A DNA stretch of 46,385 nucleotides from Streptomyces echinoruber (lineage in GTDB: Bacteria; Actinomycetota; Actinomycetes; Streptomycetales; Streptomycetaceae), in assembly GCF_014651135.1 (NCBI RefSeq), contig NZ_BMWH01000001.1, positions 1 to 46,385 on the forward strand, given 5' to 3'. The notes under the pieces are model-generated. The model worked only from the letters and a program-made list of their open reading frames with translations, made no database searches and had not been told where the DNA came from. The position numbers and the translations under genes were made by a program. How positions within the stretch are numbered: the stretch's first letter is position 1; each line of letters begins with the position of its first letter. Below are positions 40,204-46,385 of this stretch, one piece after another.

Positions 40204-41136
40204 ATGAACTCCATGCCTTCCGGCTCACCCCGGACCACCCCGCCCGGAACCGTCCTGGTCACCGGCGCCTCCAGCGGCTTCGGCGCGCTGACCGTACGCG
40301 CCCTGGCCCGCGCCGGCCACACCGTCTACGCGGGGATCCGGCAGACGGCCACCCGCAACGCGCCCGCCGTGGCGGACCTGAACCGCTACGCCACCGACCA
40401 CGACGTACGGCTGCACGCGGTCGAACTCGACGTCACCTCCCAGGAGTCCGCCGACACCGCCGTCCGCCGGATCCTGGCCGCCGAGGGCCGGCTGGACGTC
40501 GTCGTCCACAACGCCGGACACATGGTCACCGGCCCCGCCGAGGCCTTCACCGCCGAGCAGCCGGCACAGCTGTACGACGTCAACGTCCTGGGCGCCCAGC
40601 GCGTCAACCGGGCCGCGCTGCCCCATCTGCGGGCCCGGGGCGAGGGCCTGCTGGTGTGGATCGGCAGCTCCAGCACCCGCGGCGGCTGCCCGCCGTTCCT
40701 CGGGCCCTACTTCGCCGCGAAGGCCGCGATGGACGCCCTGGCCGTCAGCTACGCCGCCGAGGTGCTCCGCTTCGGCATCGACACCGCGATCGTCGTCCCC
40801 GGCGCCTTCACCTCCGGCACCCACCACTTCGCCCACGCGGGCGCCCCCGCCGACACCGACCGCGCCGCCGCCTACGACGAGCACTACGGCGCCCTGCTGG
40901 CCGGCCTGGAGGAGAGGCTGGCCGCGCTCATCCCGCCGGACGCCGACGCCGCCCAGGTCGCCGACGCCATCGTACGCCTGGTGGCCATGCCGGCCGGCAC
41001 CCGGCCGCTGCACACCCACGTGGACCCCAGCCGTGACGGCAGCGAAGTCGTCTCCGCGGTCGCGGACCGCATCCGCGCCGACTTCTTCCGCCGCGCCGGC
41101 CTGGACGGCCTGCTCACCGCAGGCAGCTCCCTGTAA
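40204..41136 (+). CDS. SDR-family oxidoreductase
   Basis: A 310-residue short-chain dehydrogenase. VLVTGASSGFGALTVRALAR (residues ~18-37) binds the cofactor; VVHNAGHM replaces the usual NNAG; the active site is WIGSSSTRG and the Tyr-Lys pair in GPYFAAKAAMD. After GAFTSGTHHFAHAG the substrate loop is long. It belongs to the classical SDR group that acts on small carbonyl compounds; the substrate is unknown. It starts 57 bases after the first SDR and precedes the tautomerase. Confidence 0.9.
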   Translation: MNSMPSGSPRTTPPGTVLVTGASSGFGALTVRALARAGHTVYAGIRQTATRNAPAVADLNRYATDHDVRLHAVELDVTSQESADTAVRRILAAEGRLDVVVHNAGHMVTGPAEAFTAEQPAQLYDVNVLGAQRVNRAALPHLRARGEGLLVWIGSSSTRGGCPPFLGPYFAAKAAMDALAVSYAAEVLRFGIDTAIVVPGAFTSGTHHFAHAGAPADTDRAAAYDEHYGALLAGLEERLAALIPPDADAAQVADAIVRLVAMPAGTRPLHTHVDPSRDGSEVVSAVADRIRADFFRRAGLDGLLTAGSSL

Positions 41137-41183
41137 CCCGCCCTGTAACCCTCCAAGTGACCCTCCGAGAGAGAGAACCCGTC

Positions 41184-41402
41184 ATGCCGTTCGCGAACTT
41201 CAAGGTCCCCGCCGGAAGCCTCGACGACCAGCAGAAGCAGCAGATCATCACCCGCACCACCGACCTGTACGCCGAGATCTACGGCGAACGGGCCCGCGCC
41301 AACACCCTGGTCGTGGTCGAGGAGGTCACCGACGGCGGCTGGGGCATCGGCGGCACCGTCCTGACCCGCGCGATGCTCCGGCAGCCGTCGCCCGAGGACT
41401 GA
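41184..41402 (+). CDS. 4-oxalocrotonate tautomerase-family protein
   Basis: A 72-residue subunit of the tautomerase superfamily. After loss of Met, Pro1 (MPFANFKVPAG) would be the catalytic base. QQKQQIITRTTDLYAEIYGE and the C-terminal GGWGIGGTVLTRAML match the family. These enzymes form hexamers and interconvert enol and keto acids. GAGAGAGAACC lies upstream. With two SDRs in the same operon, a degradation or detoxification route for a small oxo compound is likely. Confidence 0.9.
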   Translation: MPFANFKVPAGSLDDQQKQQIITRTTDLYAEIYGERARANTLVVVEEVTDGGWGIGGTVLTRAMLRQPSPED

Positions 41403-41526
41403 GGACGGCCGGGCCGGTGGTCGCGCACGATCCGGCGGGCGCCCTTCACTATGGTCGTGGCGGACGCGAGCATCGGACTCGGTCGTCAGGCATCGGACTC
41501 GTGCGCCGGGGCGAAGGAGGAGGCGC

Positions 41527-43482
41527 GTGCAGACACTGCCGTACGGATCGTGGCCGTCGCCCGTCGACGCGGCGCTGGTCGCCGCGCACGACGGGAAGCC
41601 GGAGTACGTCGGCTTCGTCGGCGACGAGGCGTGGTGGACCGAGCCGCGCCCCGCCGAGGGCGGCCGCCGCACCCTGGTGCGCCGGCGCGCCGACGGGGGA
41701 GAGGAGTCGGTGCTGCCGGCGCCGTGGAACGTGCGCAGCCGCGTCATCGAGTACGGCGGCCTCCCCTGGGCGGGCACCGTCCTCGACGGCCGGCCCCTCG
41801 TCGTCTTCGCCCACTTCGCCGACCAGCGGCTGTACCGGTACGAACCGGACGCCGGGGAGCCGCGCCCGCTCACCCCCCTCTCCGCCACCGGCGGCGGGCT
41901 GCGCTTCGCGGACCCGCAGATCCGGCCGGAGCACGGCGAGGTGTGGTGCGTGCTGGAGGAGTTCACCGGTGACGGGCCCGGCGACGTGCGGCGCGTGCTC
42001 GCCGCCGTACCCCTGGACGGGTCGGCCGCCGAGGACCGGGGCGCGGTGCGCGAACTCACCGATGAGCGGCACCGGTTCGTCACCGGGCCGCGGCTGTCGC
42101 CGGACGGGCGGCGCGCCGCCTGGATCGCCTGGGACCACCCGCGCATGCCGTGGGACGGCACCGAGCTCCTGGTCGCCGACGTCCGCCCCGACGGCACCCT
42201 CGGCGCGCCGCGCACCGTCGCCGGCGGGCCCGAGGAGTCGGTCCCGCAGGCCGAATGGGCCGCCGACGGCTCCCTGCTCCACGTCAGCGACCGCACCGGC
42301 TGGTGGAACCTGTACCGCGACGGCGCGCCGGTCTGCCCGCGCGAGGAGGAGTTCGGCGGACCGCTGTGGAAGCTCGGCCAGCGCTGGTTCGCGCCGCTGG
42401 ACAGCGGCCTGGTCGCCGTCGTGCACGGCCGCGGGCCCGCCGCCCTCGGCGTCCTCGACCCCGAGACCGGCGAGCTCGTCGACGCGGTCGGCCCCTGGAG
42501 CGAGTTCGAACCCACCCTCGCCGTGCACGGCGAACGCGTCCTGGCCGTCGGCGCCGGTCCGCGCACCGCCCACGAGGTCGTCGAACTGAACACCAGGACC
42601 GGCCACGCCCGCACGGTCGGCTCCGCCCACCGCGACCCCGTCGACCCCGCCTACTACCCCGAGCCGCGGTCGCGCACCTTCACCGGCCCCGGCGGCCGCG
42701 AGATCCACGCCCACCTCTACCCGCCCCGCCACCCCGGCTGCGCCGCCCCCGACGGCGAACTCCCGCCCTACGTGATCCGGGCGCACGGCGGGCCCACCAG
42801 CCGCGCCCCGCTCGTCCTCGACCTGGAGATCGCCTACTTCACCTCCCGCGGCATCGGCGTCGTCGAGGTCGACTACGGCGGCTCCACCGGCTACGGGCGC
42901 GCCTACCGCGACCGGCTGCGCGAGCAGTGGGGCGTCGTCGACGTCGAGGACTGCGCGGCCGTCGCCCGCGCCCTCGCCGAGGAGGGCACCGCCGACCGCG
43001 CCCGGATCGCCGTCCGGGGCGGCAGCGCGGGCGGCTGGACCGCGGCCGCTTCCCTGGCCGGCACCGACGTCTACGCCTGCGGCACGATCCTCTACCCCGT
43101 CCTCGACCTCATCGGCTGGGCGTCGGGGGGAACCCACGACTTCGAGTCCCGCTACCTCGACACCCTCATCGGCCCGCTGGAGAAGGTGCCCGCCCGGTAC
43201 GCGGAACGCTCGCCCGCCCGGCGCGCCGACCGCGTCACCGCCCCCTTCCTGCTGCTGCAGGGCCTGGACGACGTCATCTGCCCGCCCGCCCAGTGCACCC
43301 GCTTCCTGGCCCGCCTGCGCGGCCGGGGAGTCCCGCACGCCTACCTCGCCTTCGCGGGCGAGGGACACGGCTTCCGCCGCGCCGACACGGTGATCCGCGC
43401 CCTGGAGGCCGAACTCTCCCTATACGCCCAGGTGTTCGGCTTCGACGCACCGGACGTGCCGAGACTGGAGCTGACCACGTGA
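41527..43482 (+). CDS. S9-family prolyl oligopeptidase / acylaminoacyl-peptidase
   Basis: A 651-residue cytoplasmic serine peptidase. Residues ~20-390 are a beta-propeller (e.g. LVFAHFADQRLYRYEPDAGE, LSPDGRRAAWIAWDHPRMPW), followed by an alpha/beta hydrolase domain with Ser500 in GGSAGGW, Asp581/582 in LLQGLDDVICP and His614 in GEGHGF. The family removes acylated N-terminal residues or cuts short peptides. The GTG start at 41527 follows GGAGGAGG. Its stop sits inside a 22-base repeat that contains extra start codons before the next gene. It is in the same orientation as the M55-M20 pair 10 kb upstream. Confidence 0.93.
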   Translation: MQTLPYGSWPSPVDAALVAAHDGKPEYVGFVGDEAWWTEPRPAEGGRRTLVRRRADGGEESVLPAPWNVRSRVIEYGGLPWAGTVLDGRPLVVFAHFADQRLYRYEPDAGEPRPLTPLSATGGGLRFADPQIRPEHGEVWCVLEEFTGDGPGDVRRVLAAVPLDGSAAEDRGAVRELTDERHRFVTGPRLSPDGRRAAWIAWDHPRMPWDGTELLVADVRPDGTLGAPRTVAGGPEESVPQAEWAADGSLLHVSDRTGWWNLYRDGAPVCPREEEFGGPLWKLGQRWFAPLDSGLVAVVHGRGPAALGVLDPETGELVDAVGPWSEFEPTLAVHGERVLAVGAGPRTAHEVVELNTRTGHARTVGSAHRDPVDPAYYPEPRSRTFTGPGGREIHAHLYPPRHPGCAAPDGELPPYVIRAHGGPTSRAPLVLDLEIAYFTSRGIGVVEVDYGGSTGYGRAYRDRLREQWGVVDVEDCAAVARALAEEGTADRARIAVRGGSAGGWTAAASLAGTDVYACGTILYPVLDLIGWASGGTHDFESRYLDTLIGPLEKVPARYAERSPARRADRVTAPFLLLQGLDDVICPPAQCTRFLARLRGRGVPHAYLAFAGEGHGFRRADTVIRALEAELSLYAQVFGFDAPDVPRLELTT

Positions 43483-43550
43483 AGGGCTGGAGCCGGCCCC
43501 ATGAAGGGCTGGAGCCGACCGCATGAAGGACTGGAGCTGACCACATGAAG
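43457..43550. repeat. 22-bp repeat carrying start and stop codons at the S9-S66 boundary
   Basis: A unit reading roughly GACTGGAGCTGACCACRTGAAG occurs four times: it contains the S9 stop (GTGA at 43479-43482), then ATGs at 43501, 43523 and 43545. Only 43545 opens the S66 gene. GTG 43479 and ATG 43501 each open a 15-codon frame that ends in TGA overlapping the next ATG (43524 and 43546). Confidence 0.9.
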
Positions 43551-44471
43551 GAACTGCGCCGCCCCCGCCGCCTCGCCCCCGGCGCCCGCGTCGCCGTCGT
43601 CGCGCCCAGCGGGCCCGTGCCCGAGGAGCGGCTGCAGGCCGGGCTCGACGTGCTGCGCGGCTGGGACCTCGACCCGGTGGTCGCCCCCCACGTGCTCGAC
43701 CGGCACCCCCGCTTCGGCTACCTGGCGGGCACGGACGCCGACCGCGCCGCCGACCTGCAGGCCGCCTGGTGCGATCCGGCCGTGGACGCGGTGCTGTGCG
43801 CCCGCGGCGGCTACGGCGCCCAGCGCGTCGTCGACCTGCTCGACTGGGCGGCGATGCGGGCCGCCGGGCCCAAGGTGTTCGTCGGCTTCAGCGACGTCAC
43901 CGCGCTGCACGAGGCGTTCGCCGTCCGGCTCGGCCTGGTCACGCTGCACGGGCCGATGGCGGCCGGCGTCGACTTCCTGAAGAACGCGCGCGCCCAGGAG
44001 CACCTGAGGGCCACCCTGTTCGCGCCCGAGGCGGTCCGCACGATCGCCTCCGCCGGGCGCGCCCTGGTGCCCGGCCGTGCCCGCGGTGTCACCCTCGGCG
44101 GCTGCGCGAGCCTGCTCGCCGCCGAACTCGGCACGCCCCACGCCCGGCCCGGCGCCCGCGGCGGGCTGCTCCTGCTGGAGGACGTCGGCGAGGAGGCGTA
44201 CCGCCTCGACCGCATCCTGACCCAGTTGCTGCGCTCGCACTGGCTCGACGGCGTCGCGGGGATCGTGCTCGGCTCCTGGGCCGAGTGCGGCCCCTGCGAG
44301 GAGGAGCTGCGCGCGGTGTTCGCCGACCGGCTCGGCGGGCTCGGCGTGCCGGTGGCCGAGGAGTTCGGGTTCGGGCACTGCGCGGGCGCGCTGACGATGC
44401 CGCTGGGCGTGCGCGCCGAACTCGACGCGGAGGCGGGAACGCTGACGCTGGACGAGCCGGCGCTGCTGTGA
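43545..44471 (+). CDS. LD-carboxypeptidase (S66 family)
   Basis: A 308-residue serine peptidase that in the family cleaves the L-Lys/Dap-D-Ala bond of cytoplasmic murein tetrapeptides, or hydrolyses microcin-type conjugates (MccF-like). The N-domain has VAVVAPSGPVPEERLQAGLD and LCARGGYGAQRVVDLLDW. The nucleophile is Ser116 in VGFSDVT, with Glu212 in LLEDVGEEAY and His278 in FGFGHCAG. It follows the S9 peptidase with a 62-base repeat-filled gap; the true start is 43545 because upstream ATGs are in other frames. Confidence 0.9.
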   Translation: MKELRRPRRLAPGARVAVVAPSGPVPEERLQAGLDVLRGWDLDPVVAPHVLDRHPRFGYLAGTDADRAADLQAAWCDPAVDAVLCARGGYGAQRVVDLLDWAAMRAAGPKVFVGFSDVTALHEAFAVRLGLVTLHGPMAAGVDFLKNARAQEHLRATLFAPEAVRTIASAGRALVPGRARGVTLGGCASLLAAELGTPHARPGARGGLLLLEDVGEEAYRLDRILTQLLRSHWLDGVAGIVLGSWAECGPCEEELRAVFADRLGGLGVPVAEEFGFGHCAGALTMPLGVRAELDAEAGTLTLDEPALL

Positions 44472-44539
44472 TCCGGCGCTGTTGTGATCCGGCGCTGCGG
44501 TGGGCCGCGACCGGGCCGTCCGCGGCGCCGCCGCCGGCG

Positions 44540-44680
44540 GTGACCGGCGGCGCGGTGACCAGTGGTGGGGTGAGCGGCGGTGGGGTGAGCGGCGGTGGGG
44601 TGAGCGGCGCCGTGGAGACCGGCGGCGCGGTGACCGGCCGCGAGGTGATCGGCGGCGCGGAGACCGGCGTTAGGGTGGCG
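44540..44680. repeat. 15-bp minisatellite upstream of a GNAT gene
   Basis: About nine and a half units of consensus GTGACCGGCGGCGCG/GTGAGCGGCGGTGGG run from 44540 to 44680 without gaps; units at 44570 and 44585 are identical. The array ends at the -10 of the next gene. It is the main content of the 211-base gap. Confidence 0.9.
44671..44676 (+). promoter_or_regulatory. Candidate -10 of a leaderless GNAT transcript
   Basis: TAGGGT ends six bases before the GTG at 44683. No Shine-Dalgarno sequence at useful distance. The -35 would fall in the minisatellite. Confidence 0.45.
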
Positions 44681-44682
44681 GA

Positions 44683-45252
44683 GTGTCCGACACCGCGTCC
44701 CGTTACCTGGCCGAAGGCCCCCGCGTGGGCATACGCCCCTTCACCTACGACGACGGTCCCGAGTTCGCCGCCCGCGCCCGGGAGAGCAAGGACCTGCACC
44801 ACCCGTGGCTCTTCCCGCCGCTCACCCCGCAGGCGTACACCGCCTATGCCGCCCGGCTGATCGAGGACCCCGCCAAGGCCGGGTTCCTGGTCTGCGAGAA
44901 GGACACCGGCGGCGACGGCGGTGCCCTCGCGGGCTTCGTCAACATCAACAACATCGTCCGGGGCGGCTTCCGGAGCGGCGCCCTCGGCTACGGCGCCTTC
45001 GCGCACGCGGCCGGGCGCGGGCTGATGCGCGAGGGCCTGGAGCTGGTGATCCGCCACGCCTTCGGGCCGATGCGGCTGCACCGGCTGGAGATCAACGTGC
45101 AGCCGCTCAACACCCGCTCGATCGCGCTCGCCCGCCGCTGCGGCTTCCGCCTGGAGGGCTTCTCACCGAAGATGCTGTTCGTCGACGGCGCCTGGCGCGA
45201 CCACGAGCGGTGGGCGCTCACCGCCGAGATGCTGCAGGACGACGACGGCTGA
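44683..45252 (+). CDS. GNAT-family N-acetyltransferase (RimJ/RimL-like)
   Basis: A 189-residue acetyltransferase. It has VGIRPFTYDDGPEFAARARE, LAGFVNINNIVRGGFRSGAL, GYGAFAHAAGRGLMREGLEL (acetyl-CoA loop) and IALARRCGFRLEGF, the arrangement of ribosomal-protein serine/alanine N-acetyltransferases. The substrate is unknown. It is probably translated from a leaderless message beginning at its GTG. Convergent with the VOC gene. Confidence 0.9.
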   Translation: MSDTASRYLAEGPRVGIRPFTYDDGPEFAARARESKDLHHPWLFPPLTPQAYTAYAARLIEDPAKAGFLVCEKDTGGDGGALAGFVNINNIVRGGFRSGALGYGAFAHAAGRGLMREGLELVIRHAFGPMRLHRLEINVQPLNTRSIALARRCGFRLEGFSPKMLFVDGAWRDHERWALTAEMLQDDDG

Positions 45253-45260
45253 CGCCCTCG

Positions 45261-45291
45261 CCCGTCCCGGCCGGCGCGGCCCGGCGACGGG
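45261..45291. terminator. Terminator between the convergent GNAT and VOC genes
   Basis: CCCGTC-CCGG (45261-45270) pairs with CCGG-C-GACGGG (45281-45291), a ten-pair stem with one bulged C, in the 54-base gap. Confidence 0.55.
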
Positions 45292-45306
45292 TGACCGGGC
45301 GGCCGG

Positions 45307-45654
45307 TCAGCCCCGGCGGTCGACGTACTCGTACACCGCCCCGTCCGGGTGCATCGCGATCAGGCTGCGGCCGGCCGGGGTGGCGACCGGGCCGGCGACG
45401 ACGCGCGCGCCCAGCTCGCCGAGAACCCGGCAGGCCTCGTCGACGTCCTTGACGGCGATCGTCGCCGCCACCTTCCGCAGCACCTCCAGCTCGGCCTCGG
45501 GCCCGCTCATCAGCAGAAAGCAGCCGACGGCGGCCACCCGGACGCCACCGCGCTCGAACCGGAGAGCCCTGCCGCCCGCGAGGCGCTCGTAGAAGGGGAC
45601 CGCCTGCTCCAGGTCGTCGACGCAGACGCGCAGCGTGGCACCGAGAATCTCCAT
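45307..45654 (-). CDS. VOC-family (glyoxalase-like) protein
   Basis: A 115-residue protein of the vicinal oxygen chelate superfamily: TLRVCVDDLEQAVPFYERLA, a central strand AAVGCFLLMSG, and AMHPDGAVYEYVDRRG at the C-terminus with the family Glu-Tyr pair. Such proteins are often metalloenzymes or resistance proteins; the function here is unknown. The ATG at 45654 is the natural start; an upstream open frame is low-complexity. Confidence 0.82.
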   Translation of the reverse strand: MEILGATLRVCVDDLEQAVPFYERLAGGRALRFERGGVRVAAVGCFLLMSGPEAELEVLRKVAATIAVKDVDEACRVLGELGARVVAGPVATPAGRSLIAMHPDGAVYEYVDRRG

Positions 45655-45720
45655 GCGGCCGAGCCTAGTTGGCGGCGCCGGGCCGGGAGATCGGTTCCGG
45701 TGATCGGGCCCGCTCCCGCC

Positions 45721-45768
45721 GGGCGCGGCGGGTCTGTGGGCCCCGGGCGCGGCGGGTCTGTGGGGCCC
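45721..45768. repeat. 24-bp direct repeat upstream of the holin-like gene
   Basis: GGGCGCGGCGGGTCTGTGGG followed by CCCC or GCCC is repeated exactly end to end (45721-45744, 45745-45768), with a partial third copy, between the VOC and membrane-protein genes. Confidence 0.85.
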
Positions 45769-45789
45769 GGGCGGGGGTACCCGTGTTTC

Positions 45790-46311
45790 ATGGACCGCTT
45801 GGATCATCTGGAGCACCTGGACAAGCATCTGGTCGACGAGCTGGCGCAGGTGGCGCGCGAGACGGTGCGCGACGAGCTGCGCCGGCAGACCCGGGAGCGG
45901 CGCCGTACGGCGATGCTGTACGCCGCCTCGGGTGCCGTCGCCCTGTACGCGGGTGCGGCCCTCGCCCTCACCCTGGGCCTCGCCCTCGCCATCGGCCTGC
46001 CCGACTGGGCGGCCGCCCTGATCACCGCGGTCGTCCTCGCCGCCGTCGCCTACGCGCTGCGCAACGCGGCCCGGCCCTCCGCGCCCACCACGTCCGCCGC
46101 GCCCACCACGCCCACCACGCCCACCACGCCCGCCGAGGGCGGCACGGGCGGCACGGGCGGCGCCCCGTACCCGCCGATGCCGCCCGTCGCGCCCGGCGGG
46201 GCCGGCGCGGCGACCGGGGCGCCGGGCGCGGGCACACCGGCCCCCGGCGCGGCCGGGGCACGCCCGCCGGGCCCGGACGACATCGACCCCGAGACGCACC
46301 ACCGGGCCTGA
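45790..46311 (+). CDS. Holin-like (DUF1469-type) membrane protein
   Basis: A 173-residue protein. A charged helical N-terminus (LDHLEHLDKHLVDELAQVAR, LRRQTRERRR) is followed by two membrane helices (~residues 40-67 and 75-97). The C-terminal ~75 residues are Pro/Thr/Gly/Ala-rich, with PTTPTTPTTP repeats. It resembles the small actinobacterial holin-X/DUF1469 membrane proteins, but the function is unknown. The gene ends in a triple repeat of its last codons and stop. Confidence 0.7.
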   Translation: MDRLDHLEHLDKHLVDELAQVARETVRDELRRQTRERRRTAMLYAASGAVALYAGAALALTLGLALAIGLPDWAAALITAVVLAAVAYALRNAARPSAPTTSAAPTTPTTPTTPAEGGTGGTGGAPYPPMPPVAPGGAGAATGAPGAGTPAPGAAGARPPGPDDIDPETHHRA

Positions 46312-46329
46312 CGGGCCTGACGGGCCTGA
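46303..46329. repeat. 9-bp repeat containing the stop codon
   Basis: CGGGCCTGA is repeated three times (46303-46311, 46312-46320, 46321-46329), so the gene's last codons and stop are copied in frame, giving three successive stops. The final 56 bases of the window show nothing else. Confidence 0.9.
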
Positions 46330-46385
46330 CGCGGGCGTCGCGGGAACACGACAGTGGAAAAGGGAAGGGGCCGTGGGAGCGGCAG

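Noticed and set aside
44540..44680. A 15-bp array as a possible origin iteron set or CRISPR
   Set aside because: No spacers, no replication genes and strongly codon-like periodicity; better described as a minisatellite.
1..46385. tRNA or rRNA genes
   Set aside because: No tRNA-like cloverleaf or rRNA sequence was recognised by eye in any intergenic region.

Overview
The window is high-GC actinobacterial DNA, almost certainly from a Streptomyces chromosome. Third-position GC is very high, a rare TTA codon is present, and several genes have a TANNNT hexamer six to eight bases before the start codon, as in leaderless Streptomyces transcripts. The families are typical of the genus: crotonyl-CoA carboxylase/reductase, MmyB-type regulators, SpoIIE-type phosphatases and a tripeptidyl aminopeptidase.

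Layout. 1-2.1 kb: an aldo/keto reductase divergent from an XRE regulator. 2.1-3.6 kb: psd and pssA, the phosphatidylethanolamine pathway, on the minus strand. 3.8-9.9 kb: a tight minus-strand operon for the ethylmalonyl-CoA pathway (ccr, ethylmalonyl-CoA mutase, CoA-ester lyase, MaoC hydratase, acyl-CoA dehydrogenase). It is preceded by a TetR regulator and a double-length 3-hydroxyacyl-CoA dehydrogenase that can supply the crotonyl-CoA precursor. 13.5-16.8 kb: a HEAT-repeat protein with a TTA codon, a coupled RidA/GNAT pair and a secreted tripeptidyl aminopeptidase.

16.9-21.9 kb is the most unusual part. Both ends of one radical SAM gene (Rv2578c-like) survive. Its first 80 codons, still behind a near-perfect LexA/SOS box, lie at 21641-21880, and its last ~110 codons lie at 16927-17250. 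Between them is a ~4.4-kb insertion that replaces the middle of the gene. It carries a flavoprotein, an XRE regulator, a DUF6415-like protein, an apparently intact ATP-grasp-type RiPP precursor, a truncated ATP-grasp maturase, an XRE fragment and a small unknown ORF. It looks like a decayed graspetide/imiditide locus brought in by a mobile or recombining segment.

22-29.1 kb: an SRPBCC protein, an MFS exporter fused to three carboxypeptidase-regulatory-like domains, a PAS-GAF-PP2C-ATPase phosphatase and a methyltransferase. 29.3-31.5 and 41.5-44.5 kb: four peptidases in the same orientation (M55, M20, then S9, S66) that look like one peptide or peptidoglycan-peptide degradation set. They are separated by a 10-kb accessory block holding an alpha-glucoside ABC transporter/alpha-glucosidase operon with a divergent LacI repressor, and an MmyB-type regulator divergent from two SDRs and a tautomerase. 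44.7-46.3 kb: a GNAT, a VOC protein and a holin-like membrane protein.

A feature of the whole window is the number of short tandem repeats (9-24 bp units). Some are in-frame inside genes; others sit exactly at start codons, stop codons or promoters.
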